64,000 bases of DNA from Rhizobium sp. JAB6 (GTDB lineage Bacteria > Pseudomonadota > Alphaproteobacteria > Rhizobiales > Rhizobiaceae). Numbering within the stretch: the stretch's first letter is position 1; every line of letters begins with the position of its first letter. The DNA lies in the NCBI RefSeq assembly GCF_003024605.1, contig NZ_PYJQ01000005.1, forward strand, positions 434,001-498,000, given 5' to 3'. Made by a program: the position numbers and the translations under genes. Positions 8,224 through 17,321 of this stretch are shown piece after piece. The notes beneath the pieces are model-generated. The model was not told the DNA's origin. It worked only from the letters and a program-made list of their open reading frames with translations, and searched no databases.

Positions 8224-9408
8224 TCAACCTCTCTTGCCCATGAAAAGCAGCCGTATTCCCGAAAGAAGGACGTAGAGACCGAAGAAAAAGGCCACAGCCC
8301 AGGCAAAGCCGCTGGGATTGGCGAAATCCATGGCCGTGCCGATCGTCGGCGGGCCGAGAACCATGCCGACGGCATAACAGAAGACGAAGGCCGCATTGGC
8401 GGCGACAAGATCAACGCCGGTCAGCCGCGTGCCGAGATGGCTGAGGCCGACGGTATACATCCCGGAAACGCAGCCGCCCCAGAAGAGCAGGATGATGGCG
8501 AGAATGATCCAGTTCGATGACAGCGACGGCAGCAGGAGCGCTCCGACAAGCCCGATCGTGGCCATGATCGACAGCAGCGGCCGCTTGTCGCGCATGCGGT
8601 CGGCAAGCAGTCCGAGCGGAATCTGGAAGACGAAATTGCCCACACCCATGACGGTCAGCAGCAATGCCGCCTGTGATTCGTTGAAACCGAGGCGAGTTGC
8701 ATAGCTGGTGAAGAGCGATCCCCCGCCAACGGTGACCGCACCGAACACGAAGACCGCAGCCGTCGCCGTCGGCACGAGGAAGATGTAGCGCACGAAATGC
8801 AGCTCCGGCTTCTCATCGACGATCGGGCTTTCGTTGCGGGCAATGAAGATCGGGATGGCGGCGGCGAGGATGATGCAGGCGCCGATGAGGAAGGGCATCA
8901 GGCCTTCGCTGCCCACGACGGAAAAGACGAGGGGGCCGGCCGCAAATCCCAGAGAGAAGACGGTGGAATAGAGGCCGAGCACGAAGCCGCGCTTGGAAGG
9001 CGGCGAGGCGGCGTTGATCCAGAATTCCGACAGGATGAAGAGGGTTGTCGTCGCCCCATGAAAGACGATGCGCAGCGGAAACCACAGAAGCAGATTTTCC
9101 GCATAATAGAAGCCGAGGGAGCTCAGAGCCGATAGGAAAACGGCCCAGATCATCGTCTGCACGACGCCGAAGCGATGCGCGAGCTTGGTCGTGACGACTG
9201 CTGCCAGCATCGAGGCGACGCCCATCATTGCCGTGTTAAGGCCGATGAGGGTCGAAGGAACGCCGCGCTTTTCGAGAATGATGCTCAGAAGCGGCAGCCC
9301 CAGACCGATGGCGATGCCAACGGCGGATACGGAGGTAATGGCTGCGACGAGCGAAGGCCAGTGAATTTCTTCGACGTGGCCGGCCTTGTCGTTCGTCGGT
9401 TCAAGCAT
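8224..9408 (-). CDS. MFS transporter
   Basis: Inner-membrane major facilitator protein of 394 residues with about 12 hydrophobic segments. An MFS-type loop motif (LLADRMRDKRPLL) appears between helices of the second half. It is related to the YcaD/sugar-type small MFS group by general look, but the substrate is unknown. The ATG at 9408 is preceded by CAGGGAT at good spacing. A TTG further upstream (9480) would add a non-membrane tail and is unlikely. It ends 97 bases upstream of rpmG on the same strand. Confidence 0.85.
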   Translation of the reverse strand: MLEPTNDKAGHVEEIHWPSLVAAITSVSAVGIAIGLGLPLLSIILEKRGVPSTLIGLNTAMMGVASMLAAVVTTKLAHRFGVVQTMIWAVFLSALSSLGFYYAENLLLWFPLRIVFHGATTTLFILSEFWINAASPPSKRGFVLGLYSTVFSLGFAAGPLVFSVVGSEGLMPFLIGACIILAAAIPIFIARNESPIVDEKPELHFVRYIFLVPTATAAVFVFGAVTVGGGSLFTSYATRLGFNESQAALLLTVMGVGNFVFQIPLGLLADRMRDKRPLLSIMATIGLVGALLLPSLSSNWIILAIILLFWGGCVSGMYTVGLSHLGTRLTGVDLVAANAAFVFCYAVGMVLGPPTIGTAMDFANPSGFAWAVAFFFGLYVLLSGIRLLFMGKRG

Positions 9409-9712
9409 AAACAAATCCCTGGGGCATGAGGCGGGCGAATCGATCGGAATGTAGAGCACAGGAAGCCACGGCTCGGCCAAATTCAGGTGACAGGTCGGCT
9501 TTCATGTGATCGATCACACCCTCCGGAGTAGTCCCTATGACGCGCGGCATGTTCAGACAAGAAATGCTGCTCATGTCAAGCGGTTGCCGGCAAAGCAGTC
9601 CGCCCGAAGCACGATTAAGCGACAAAACCTCTGCAGTTTCCGATATAGAAGCGCAATGCAAGGAAACAATCTCTGCCAGCGAGAGACTGACGGCATGAAT
9701 CGTACCGTATGG
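9409..9712. other. Intergenic region upstream of the MFS gene
   Basis: Just over 300 bases between the MFS gene and the DUF983 gene. Open frames here lack recognisable protein features. The region presumably carries the MFS promoter, but I cannot point to a clear -35/-10 pair. Confidence 0.4.
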
Positions 9713-10168
9713 TCACGGCCGGCCGTTTCCCTGGTCCCATTCTTCCGGGGTGTCGTCATGACCGCCGAAGCCATGCATGCGCAGCGCCCATTGCAGACCG
9801 ATGACGCCACCCTTGATCGGCTGGATGATGGCGAGCGCGGCGATAATGGTGATGGGCGTCCAGATGGCAAGATGCGCCCATAGCGGTAGCTTGAAGGTCA
9901 TATCGGTGAGCATATAGGCACCGACGATCAGGTGCCCGAGAACCAGGATCACTAAATAGGGCGGCAGGTCATCGGCGCGCTGGTGAGAGATATCTTCATC
10001 ACAAACCGCGCATCGGTCGACAGGCTTCAGAAAGGCGCGGAAGAGCTCGCCGGTGCCGCAGCGCGGGCAGCGGTTCAGCATGCCGCGGGAAATCGATCGC
10101 CCGAGCGGACGTTCGCTCTCGTGCGAGCCGCCGAAGCGGATGGGGGAGTCGGATGGGCTGCCCGTCAT
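9713..10168 (-). CDS. DUF983 family zinc-ribbon membrane protein
   Basis: A 151-residue protein with an N-terminal zinc-ribbon pattern CPRCG...CAVC (about residues 34-58) followed by two hydrophobic helices (LVILVLGHLIVGAYM and LAIWTPITIIAALAII). This is the DUF983 layout. The role is unknown; in alphaproteobacteria the family often sits by rnr or respiratory genes. The start ATG at 10168 has GGAGG upstream. It lies 31 bases after rnr and is probably co-transcribed. Confidence 0.85.
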   Translation of the reverse strand: MTGSPSDSPIRFGGSHESERPLGRSISRGMLNRCPRCGTGELFRAFLKPVDRCAVCDEDISHQRADDLPPYLVILVLGHLIVGAYMLTDMTFKLPLWAHLAIWTPITIIAALAIIQPIKGGVIGLQWALRMHGFGGHDDTPEEWDQGNGRP

Positions 10169-10199
10169 GAATGCGTACCTCCGTGCCGGCAGCCGTCCT

Positions 10200-12578
10200 T
10201 TATCTGCGGCCGCGCGGCGGTCTCGTGCCCGCTGCCTTGCGGGCCTGGTTCTTGTTGCGGCGCGTGGCCTTATGGAACGAACGCACCGCCGTCGGCATAG
10301 GCTTGCCGTCGCTCAGCATCTCGAAGCGCAGTGCTCCGGCAAGCGGCACGGCTTCCGCCAGCCTCACCGTCACATCGTCGCCGAGACGATATCCGAGCCC
10401 CGTCCTTTCGCCTGTCAGCGCCTGATGGGCCTCGTCGTAGATGAAGTAGTCGGTGCCGAGCGTGGATATAGGAATGAAACCGTCGGCGCCATAGTCCGGC
10501 AGAGTGACAAAAAGTCCCGATTTGGTGACGCCGCCGACGCGAGCCTGGAATTCCGCACCGACGCGGCCGGCGAGATGGTGGGCAATGAGCCGGTCCACCG
10601 TCTCACGTTCTGCGGCCATGGCACGGCGCTCGAAGGTCGAGATCTCAGCTGCGATATCGTCGAGCGAGGCTTCTTCGTCCGGCGTGATGCCGCCTTCGCC
10701 GAGGCCGAGCGAGCCGACCAGCGCGCGATGCACGATCAAGTCGGCATAGCGACGGATGGGCGAGGTGAAGTGGGCGTACTTCACCAGGTTCAGGCCGAAG
10801 TGCCCGATATTGTCGGGGCTGTAGATCGCCTGGCTCTGCGAGCGCAGCACCATCTCGTTGACCATGGTCTGGTGCGCCGTACCTTCGGCCTTTGCGAGGA
10901 TGCCGTTGAAGCTGTTGGCGCGCACATTGCCGCCCTTGGCAAGCGAAATGCCGAGCGTCGCCAGGAATTCGCGCAGCACTTCCTGCTTGGCGAGCGTCGG
11001 GCCATCGTGGATACGATAGATCAGCACCTGCCTGCGCTTTTCCAGCGTTTCCGCGGCGGCGACGTTCGCCTGGATCATCATCTCTTCGATGAGCTTATGC
11101 GCGTCGAGGCGCGGCGGCACGAAGACGCGATCGACGGTGCCGTCTGGCTTCAGCAGGATCTTGCGCTCGGGCATGTCCAGTTCGAGCGGCTGGCGCCGGT
11201 CGCGGCCTTTCTTCAAAATCTCATAGGCGTGCCAGAGCGGCTTCAGGATCGGCTCCAGCATCGGCCCGGTCTTGTCGTCGGGCTTTCCGTCGATCGCCGC
11301 CTGCGCCTGCTGGTAGGAAAGCTTGGCCGCGCTCTTCATCATGACGCGATGGAAGGTGTGACCGGCCTTGCGCCCTTCCTTGGAGAAGATCATCCGCACC
11401 GCAAGAGCAGGCCGGTCGACGCCCTCCTTGAGCGAGCACAGATCGTTGGAAATGCGCTCGGGCAGCATCGGCACGACGCGATCGGGGAAATAGACCGAAT
11501 TGCCGCGCTTCAGCGCCTCGCGGTCGAGGGGCGAGTTCGGGCGTACATACCAGCAGACGTCAGCGATGGCGACCGTGACGATCACGCCGTCCGGATTGTC
11601 GGGCGAGGGGTCCATTTCGGCATAGACGGCGTCGTCATGGTCCTTGGCGTCGGCCGGGTCGATGGTGATCAGCGGCAGGCTGCGCCAATCCTCGCGATGC
11701 GACATGGTGGCCGGCTTGGCCGCATCGGCCTCCGCCATGACCGCGGCGGGGAAGACGTGCGGTATTCCGTGGGCGTGAATGGCGATCATCGAGATCGCCT
11801 TTTCCGAGGCGACAGAGCCGATGACCGACAGGACCTTGGCGCGCTGCAGGCCGAATCGGCCGAGGCGCGCCACTTCGACTTCGACCAGATCGCCATCCTT
11901 GGCGCCCCCGGTATAATCCGGGTCGATCACCATCTCCTCGCCGCGCCGTTCGATCGGCATCAGGCGGCCGCCACCGCCGGGCGTTTGGCGGAAGACACCC
12001 ATGGAGGCGCCCTGCCGCTTGTCGATGACCTTGATGATGCGGGCCGTGTAGGCGGGACCGCCACGATCGACGGCCGGGAAGATCTTCGCGAGAATGCGGT
12101 CGCCCATGCCGGCGACCGGCGCCTTGCCCTTGCCGTTGCGACCGGCGGGCGAGGAGGACTGCTTGATCATGACGGCGGGCGCGACGCCGTTTTCCTCAGG
12201 CCATTCGGCCGGCCGGCCGATCAGCATGCCATCCTTGTCGCGCGTCGTGATGTCCAGAACGGCAATCGGCGGCAGCGCGCCGGGGCGGATGAGCGACTTG
12301 CGGCTCTTCTGCACCATGCCTTCTTCTTCGAGCTCGCGCAGCAGTTCCTTCAGTGCGATGCGGCTCTCGCCCTTCAGGCCAAAGGCTTTAGCAAGCTCGC
12401 GCTTGGACGCCTGCTGCGGATGATCGGCGATGAAGCGCAGGATGACCTCGCGCGGCGGCAGCTCGCCATGAATGATCGCCATCGTCGGCTCGGCGTTCTC
12501 CCCCCGCTTGGTCGCGCGACCAGACTTGCCGGGCCGTCGCTCCGACGATGAAATCCTGCCGCGCGGTTCCTTGCTCAC
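10200..12578 (-). CDS. rnr: Ribonuclease R
   Basis: Processive 3'-5' exoribonuclease that degrades structured RNA. The 792-residue protein has an N-terminal winged-helix-like part (REVILRFIADHPQQASKRELAKAF is its helical start), cold-shock-like OB domains, a catalytic RNB domain with the acidic motif DPADAKDHDDAVY, and a C-terminal S1 domain (GLFVTLPDYGADGFIP). The tail is Lys/Arg-rich. The GTG start at 12578 overlaps the topA stop as GTGA, which suggests translational coupling. An internal ATG (MAIIHGEL) is an alternative. Confidence 0.93.
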   Translation of the reverse strand: MSKEPRGRISSSERRPGKSGRATKRGENAEPTMAIIHGELPPREVILRFIADHPQQASKRELAKAFGLKGESRIALKELLRELEEEGMVQKSRKSLIRPGALPPIAVLDITTRDKDGMLIGRPAEWPEENGVAPAVMIKQSSSPAGRNGKGKAPVAGMGDRILAKIFPAVDRGGPAYTARIIKVIDKRQGASMGVFRQTPGGGGRLMPIERRGEEMVIDPDYTGGAKDGDLVEVEVARLGRFGLQRAKVLSVIGSVASEKAISMIAIHAHGIPHVFPAAVMAEADAAKPATMSHREDWRSLPLITIDPADAKDHDDAVYAEMDPSPDNPDGVIVTVAIADVCWYVRPNSPLDREALKRGNSVYFPDRVVPMLPERISNDLCSLKEGVDRPALAVRMIFSKEGRKAGHTFHRVMMKSAAKLSYQQAQAAIDGKPDDKTGPMLEPILKPLWHAYEILKKGRDRRQPLELDMPERKILLKPDGTVDRVFVPPRLDAHKLIEEMMIQANVAAAETLEKRRQVLIYRIHDGPTLAKQEVLREFLATLGISLAKGGNVRANSFNGILAKAEGTAHQTMVNEMVLRSQSQAIYSPDNIGHFGLNLVKYAHFTSPIRRYADLIVHRALVGSLGLGEGGITPDEEASLDDIAAEISTFERRAMAAERETVDRLIAHHLAGRVGAEFQARVGGVTKSGLFVTLPDYGADGFIPISTLGTDYFIYDEAHQALTGERTGLGYRLGDDVTVRLAEAVPLAGALRFEMLSDGKPMPTAVRSFHKATRRNKNQARKAAGTRPPRGRR

Positions 12579-15244
12579 TCTGCGCTCTTCTTTTTCGCTG
12601 CCGTCTTGCCCGCCGGCTTCTTGGCAGCAGCCTTCGGTTTGGCGGTCGTTTTCGTTGCTTTGGCACTGGCTGCGGTAGTCTTTGCCTTGGCGGGCGCCTT
12701 CTTGGTGCTGCCGCCGCTCTTGCCGGCCTTGGCGGCGATCAGGGCCAGAGCTTCCTCGACTGTGATCGCCTGCGGATCCGTGCCCTTCGGCAGCGTCGCA
12801 TTGACCTTGCCCCAATTGACGTAGGGACCATACTTGCCGTCGCGGACGGTGATCGCGCCGCCGCCATCCGGATGCTCGCCGAGCTCCTTCAGCGCCGCTG
12901 CGGCCCCGCGCGCCTTGCCGCCTGCCGCTTTGCTCTGCTTTTCGGCAATCAGCGTCACGGCGCGGTTGAGGCCGACGGTGAAGACATCCTCCACGCTTTC
13001 GAGATTGGCGTAGCTGCCGTCATGCAGAAGGAAGGGCCCATAGCGGCCGATGCCGGAAGAGATCATCTTGCCGGTTTCGGGATGTTTGCCGATATCGCGT
13101 GGCAGCGAGATCAAAGCCATCGCCTTCTCGTAATCGATATCTTCGGGCTTCCAGCCGCGCGGCAGCGAAGCGCGCTTAGCATCCTTGCCGTCACCGCGCT
13201 GAATGTATGGCCCGAAGCGGCCCGAACGCAGGGTCAGCTCCTCACCCGTCACCGGATCGGCGCCGAGCGCTTTCGGCTCGTTCAAGCCGTTGGATTCGGC
13301 CTCCGCGCCGCCCTCTGACGAAAGCTGGCGCGTATAATTGCATTCCGGATAATTCGAGCAGCCGACGAAGGCGCCGTATTTGCCGAGCTTCAGCGAGAGA
13401 TTGCCGGTGCCGCATACCTGGCAGATGCGCGGGTCGCTGCCGTCCTCGCGCTTCGGGAAGACAAGCGGTGCCAGCGCGTCGTTCAGAGCGTCGAGCACAT
13501 TGGTGACCCGCAGTTCCTTCGTGTCTTCGATCTGGGCGAAGAAGTCGCGCCAGAAGTCGCGCAGCACGTCCTTCCAGTTCAGCTCGCCGGCCGAGATACG
13601 GTCGAGCTTCTCTTCCAGGTCCGCCGTGAAATCATATTCCACATACTTGGTGAAGAAGCTTTCGAGAAAGGCTGTGACCAGCCGGCCTTTCGCCTGCGGC
13701 ACCAGCTTGCGCTTGTCGATGGTCACGTAATCGCGGTCTCGCAGCGTCGCGAGTGTCGCGGCATAGGTGGAGGGGCGGCCAATGCCCAGCTCTTCCATCT
13801 TCTTGATTAGCGATGCCTCAGAATAGCGCGGCGGCGGTTCGGTGAAATGCTGGGTGGAATTGATCTTCTGTTTGGCGAGATTTTCGCGCGCATTGATCTC
13901 TGGCAGGCGGCCGCCTTCTTCGCTGTCGTCGCTCTGCTCGCCATCTTCCTTCTGGTCGGTATAGGCGGCGATGAAGCCGTCGAAGCGGATGACGGAGCCG
14001 ACGGCGCGCAGACCGGCCTTCTTGCCGGCATTGTCGGCGAGGATCTCGACGGTCGTGCGCTCGATTTCGGCCGATGCCATCTGGCTGGCTATGCCGCGCT
14101 TCCAGATCAGGTCGTAGAGCTTCAGCTGATCGTCATCGAGAAACTTGCGGATGCGGTCCGGCACGCGATCGAAGTCGGTCGGGCGGATCGCCTCGTGCGC
14201 TTCCTGGGCATTTTTCGCCTTGGTAGAATAGAAGCGTGCCTTTTCCGGCAGGTAACGGTCGCCGAACTGGTTGGCGATGGCCCGGCGTGCCGCATCGATT
14301 GCTTCCGGCGCCATCTGAACGCCGTCGGTACGCATATAGGTAATAAGACCGACGGTTTCGCCGCCGATGTCGACGCCTTCATAGAGCTTCTGCGCTACCT
14401 GCATCGTGCGCGAGGCCGAAAAACCGAGCTTCGAAGACGCAGCCTGCTGCAACGTCGATGTGGTAAAGGGTGGGCTCGGATTGCGCTTGACCGGCTTTGC
14501 TTCGACCGTGTCGACAACATAGGAGGCGCCTTCGAGCAGCGCCTTCAGCCTGCCGGCCTCGTCGCCGTTGCCGATGGCGCGCGGCTGCAGCCGCTTGCCG
14601 TCGGCAGAGACCAGGCGGGCTTCGAACTCGTCGCCCCGCGGCGTCTTCAGGATCGCCGAAAGGTTCCAGTATTCTTCCGATATGAAGCGTTCGATCTCGG
14701 ACTCGCGGTCGCAGACCAGGCGAAGGGCCACGGACTGCACGCGGCCGGCAGAGCGGGCGCCCGGCAGCTTGCGCCAGAGAACCGGCGACAGGTTGAAGCC
14801 GACGAGATAGTCGAGGGCGCGGCGGGCGAGATAGGCATCGACCAGCGGCACATCGATGTCGCGGGGCTCGGCCATGGCGTCGAGCACGGCCTTCTTGGTG
14901 ATGGCATTGAAGACGACACGCTTTACCGGCTTGCCGTTGATGACCCGCTTCTTGTTCAATACGTCGAGCACATGCCAGGAAATGGCTTCACCCTCGCGAT
15001 CCGGGTCGGTCGCGAGAATCAGGCCATCGGAGGATTTCAGCGCGTCGGCGATGTCCTTGATGCGCTTTTGCGAGGCACCATCGACTTCCCACAGCATTTC
15101 GAAATCCTGATCCGGCAACACCGAACCATCTTTGGCGGGCAGGTCGCGCACATGGCCGAAGGATGCAAGAACCTTATATCCGGGTCCCAGATATTTATTG
15201 ATTGTCTTGGCCTTGGCAGGCGATTCCACCACTACAACGTTCAT
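12575..15244 (-). CDS. topA: DNA topoisomerase I
   Basis: Type IA topoisomerase that relaxes negative supercoils. It begins with the Toprim domain (VVVVESPAKAKTINKYLG), and its acidic motif is ATDPDREGE. The catalytic tyrosine lies in GLITYMRTDG. A C-terminal Cys4 zinc finger (CQVCG...CSNYPEC) and repeated topoisomerase C-terminal modules (GKYGPYV) follow, ending in a Lys/Ala-rich tail. There are two adjacent ATGs, at 15247 and 15244; the second has better spacing from AGAGA. Its stop overlaps the rnr start. It is the predicted target of the YjhX-type protein encoded at 27586. Confidence 0.96.
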   Translation of the reverse strand: MNVVVVESPAKAKTINKYLGPGYKVLASFGHVRDLPAKDGSVLPDQDFEMLWEVDGASQKRIKDIADALKSSDGLILATDPDREGEAISWHVLDVLNKKRVINGKPVKRVVFNAITKKAVLDAMAEPRDIDVPLVDAYLARRALDYLVGFNLSPVLWRKLPGARSAGRVQSVALRLVCDRESEIERFISEEYWNLSAILKTPRGDEFEARLVSADGKRLQPRAIGNGDEAGRLKALLEGASYVVDTVEAKPVKRNPSPPFTTSTLQQAASSKLGFSASRTMQVAQKLYEGVDIGGETVGLITYMRTDGVQMAPEAIDAARRAIANQFGDRYLPEKARFYSTKAKNAQEAHEAIRPTDFDRVPDRIRKFLDDDQLKLYDLIWKRGIASQMASAEIERTTVEILADNAGKKAGLRAVGSVIRFDGFIAAYTDQKEDGEQSDDSEEGGRLPEINARENLAKQKINSTQHFTEPPPRYSEASLIKKMEELGIGRPSTYAATLATLRDRDYVTIDKRKLVPQAKGRLVTAFLESFFTKYVEYDFTADLEEKLDRISAGELNWKDVLRDFWRDFFAQIEDTKELRVTNVLDALNDALAPLVFPKREDGSDPRICQVCGTGNLSLKLGKYGAFVGCSNYPECNYTRQLSSEGGAEAESNGLNEPKALGADPVTGEELTLRSGRFGPYIQRGDGKDAKRASLPRGWKPEDIDYEKAMALISLPRDIGKHPETGKMISSGIGRYGPFLLHDGSYANLESVEDVFTVGLNRAVTLIAEKQSKAAGGKARGAAAALKELGEHPDGGGAITVRDGKYGPYVNWGKVNATLPKGTDPQAITVEEALALIAAKAGKSGGSTKKAPAKAKTTAASAKATKTTAKPKAAAKKPAGKTAAKKKSAE

Positions 15245-15420
15245 CATTAAGTCTCTGAATAAGAGGTCGCGCCGGTATAAGGCGCGGGAGATACCGGGTT
15301 TTTCCGTCTTCCCGGCCCTCCGACATGGACAGGGAAATCGTCGCGGTCAAGAGGCTACTGCATAATTCCTTAAATCGGGAACGATTGAAGGATAAAATTA
15401 TGCCGCACCTTTAACGTGTT

Positions 15421-15457
15421 ACAGCGACCTTTGCGCGTCACTGACGCGCGGCGCTGT
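15421..15457. repeat. Intergenic palindromic repeat unit
   Basis: Outer arms ACAGCG/CGCTGT and inner arms GCGCGTCA/TGACGCGC form a long cruciform-like hairpin between topA and dprA. I recognise the pattern as a dispersed rhizobial palindrome; its role here is unknown. A related but degenerate stretch may lie near 42640-42690. Confidence 0.6.
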
Positions 15458-15520
15458 AATGCGATTTGTGCGCTTGGCGCGACGATGCGCTGCTTAGAAT
15501 CGGTACGCGTGTCACAATTT

Positions 15521-16669
15521 TCAATCCAGCATGGAGATCGAGACCAGTCCGCCGGGATGGCGATGCAGCCGGCCCGCCATGTCCAGTTCGAGAAGAACGG
15601 AATGAACAGCCGATATCGGCAGGCCGGTGTGGCGGACGATATCGTCGATTTCGACCGGTGTCGGCCCGAGCGCTTCGACGATATGGTCGCGCTCGGCGTC
15701 ATCGGGCGGTGCGGCAAGCAGCACGCTTCTTTCAACGGGCGGTGCGGCGGGGCGCGCGCGAAAGAGGTCCGGTTCGGCGAGCGGCCGCAGGGCGTCGACG
15801 ACATCGTCCGGCGACGTGACGATCATCGCGCCGTCTTTCAGCAGGCCGTTCGTGCCTTCGCAGCGCGGATCGAGCGGCGAGCCGGGAACGGCAAAGACGA
15901 GCCGGCCGAATTCGCCCGCAAGCCGCGCCGTGATCAGCGAGCCGGACCGCGTCGCCGCTTCGACGACCACGACGCCGAGCGAAATGCCGGCGATAAGCCG
16001 ATTGCGGCGCGGAAAATCGCGTGCCCGCGGTTCCCAGCCGAAAGGCATTTCGCTGACGGCAAGCCCGTTGCCATCCCATATGTCATTGAGCAGGCCGATA
16101 TTCTCGGGTGGGTAGGGCTGGTCGAGCCCGCCTGCCATGGCGGCGATCGTGCCGGTGGCAAGGCTGGCGCGGTGGGCTGCCGTATCGATGCCGCGCGCCA
16201 GGCCGGAGACCACCGCATAGCCGGCATCGCCACAGGCGCGCGCGACCATCGCGGTGAATTTGGCGCCGCTGATCGAGGCGTTGCGAGAGCCGACCATGCC
16301 GATGGCCGGCCTCGTTGCCACAGACATGTTGCCCTTGACGGCCAGCAGCGGCGGCGCGCCATCGATCTCGCGGAGGGCAGGGGGATAATCCGGTTCGCCG
16401 ATACCGACGAAGCGTGCACCGAATCGATGCACTGCTTCCAGTTCTCGCAATGCGTCCCGCTCGTCTGCGATGCGGACGGCACGCGTCGAGTCGCCGCGCT
16501 GCGAAAGCTCCGGTAACATGGCGAGCGCTGCTTCGGCGGAGCCGTAATGATTGATGAGATCTCGGAAAGTGGATGGACCGACATTGTCGGAGCGGATGAG
16601 CCTGAGCCAGGCGATCCTTTGTTTTTCGGTCAGCGCAACTCCGGTCCGTCGTGCGCTGCCTGTGTCCAT
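15521..16669 (-). CDS. dprA: DNA processing protein DprA
   Basis: Single-strand DNA-binding protein that loads RecA during natural transformation. It is also present in species not known to be competent. The 382-residue protein has the Rossmann-like DprA core with GMVGSRNASISG and VVSGLARGIDTAAH motifs and FPRRNRLIAGIS. A winged-helix-like C-terminal tail (PVEIDDIVRHTGLPISAVHSV is the DprA winged helix) ends the protein. Its ATG shares the final A of the plsY stop (TAATG), so it is translationally coupled to plsY. Confidence 0.93.
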   Translation of the reverse strand: MDTGSARRTGVALTEKQRIAWLRLIRSDNVGPSTFRDLINHYGSAEAALAMLPELSQRGDSTRAVRIADERDALRELEAVHRFGARFVGIGEPDYPPALREIDGAPPLLAVKGNMSVATRPAIGMVGSRNASISGAKFTAMVARACGDAGYAVVSGLARGIDTAAHRASLATGTIAAMAGGLDQPYPPENIGLLNDIWDGNGLAVSEMPFGWEPRARDFPRRNRLIAGISLGVVVVEAATRSGSLITARLAGEFGRLVFAVPGSPLDPRCEGTNGLLKDGAMIVTSPDDVVDALRPLAEPDLFRARPAAPPVERSVLLAAPPDDAERDHIVEALGPTPVEIDDIVRHTGLPISAVHSVLLELDMAGRLHRHPGGLVSISMLD

Positions 16670-17286
16670 TATCCCTTTGCTCCGATCTTGCCTTCCGTTC
16701 CCGCGGTCAGCCGGGCAATATTGGCCCTATGCTTGTACCAGGAGATGACGGTCATTAGCGCCATGACGGCGGCGATCTTATCAGCGCCCAATATCCACAA
16801 TACAACCGGTATGACAAGAGTTGCAACCAGTGCGGAAAGCGAAGAGTAGCGCGTGGTAAAGGCGATCGCCAGCCAGACGATGGCGAAGATCAGGGCCATC
16901 AGCGGCGCGAGACCCAACAGGACGCCGAGATAGGTCGCAACACCCTTGCCACCCTTGAAGCCGATCCAGACCGGGAAGATATGGCCGATGAAGGCTGCGA
17001 AACCGGCGAGCATGCCGGCGTCCGCGCCGAAGAAATGCGCCGTGATCAGAACGGCGGCCGTGCCCTTGAAAGCATCGAGCAGCAGGGTCCCGGCCGCAAG
17101 TCCCTTGTTGCCGGTGCGCAGTACGTTGGTTGCGCCGATATTGCCCGATCCGATGTTGCGCACATCGCCGAGACCGGCCATGCGGGTCAAAAGGAGTCCG
17201 AACGGGATGGAGCCGAGCAGATAGCCGATGAGGAGGGCGGCCAGCGCGGTCTGCAGGGTAAGCTGCCAAGTCCAGAAATCAGCCAT
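16669..17286 (-). CDS. plsY: Acyl-phosphate glycerol-3-phosphate acyltransferase PlsY
   Basis: Integral membrane enzyme of phospholipid synthesis that transfers an acyl group from acyl-phosphate to glycerol-3-phosphate. The 205-residue protein shows the three family motifs: [10 protein letters not shown], the glycine-rich [13 protein letters not shown], and [10 protein letters not shown] near the middle, among about five membrane segments. The ATG at 17286 is preceded by GGAGAA. An in-frame extension upstream is not membrane-like. It is coupled to dprA downstream and follows the pyrC-like gene by 35 bases. Confidence 0.95.
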   Translation of the reverse strand: MADFWTWQLTLQTALAALLIGYLLGSIPFGLLLTRMAGLGDVRNIGSGNIGATNVLRTGNKGLAAGTLLLDAFKGTAAVLITAHFFGADAGMLAGFAAFIGHIFPVWIGFKGGKGVATYLGVLLGLAPLMALIFAIVWLAIAFTTRYSSLSALVATLVIPVVLWILGADKIAAVMALMTVISWYKHRANIARLTAGTEGKIGAKG

Positions 17287-17321
17287 CGCGTTCTTATTCT
17301 CCGTAAACCCTGGCGCTTGCC

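Noticed and set aside
9401..9661. An 86-codon minus-strand ORF upstream of the MFS gene
   Set aside because: It overlaps the MFS start, has no ribosome-binding site and no recognisable sequence; more likely leader DNA.
10053..12551. A long plus-strand open frame opposite rnr
   Set aside because: Antisense to the RNase R gene, with repetitive composition and no protein features; a shadow of rnr codons.
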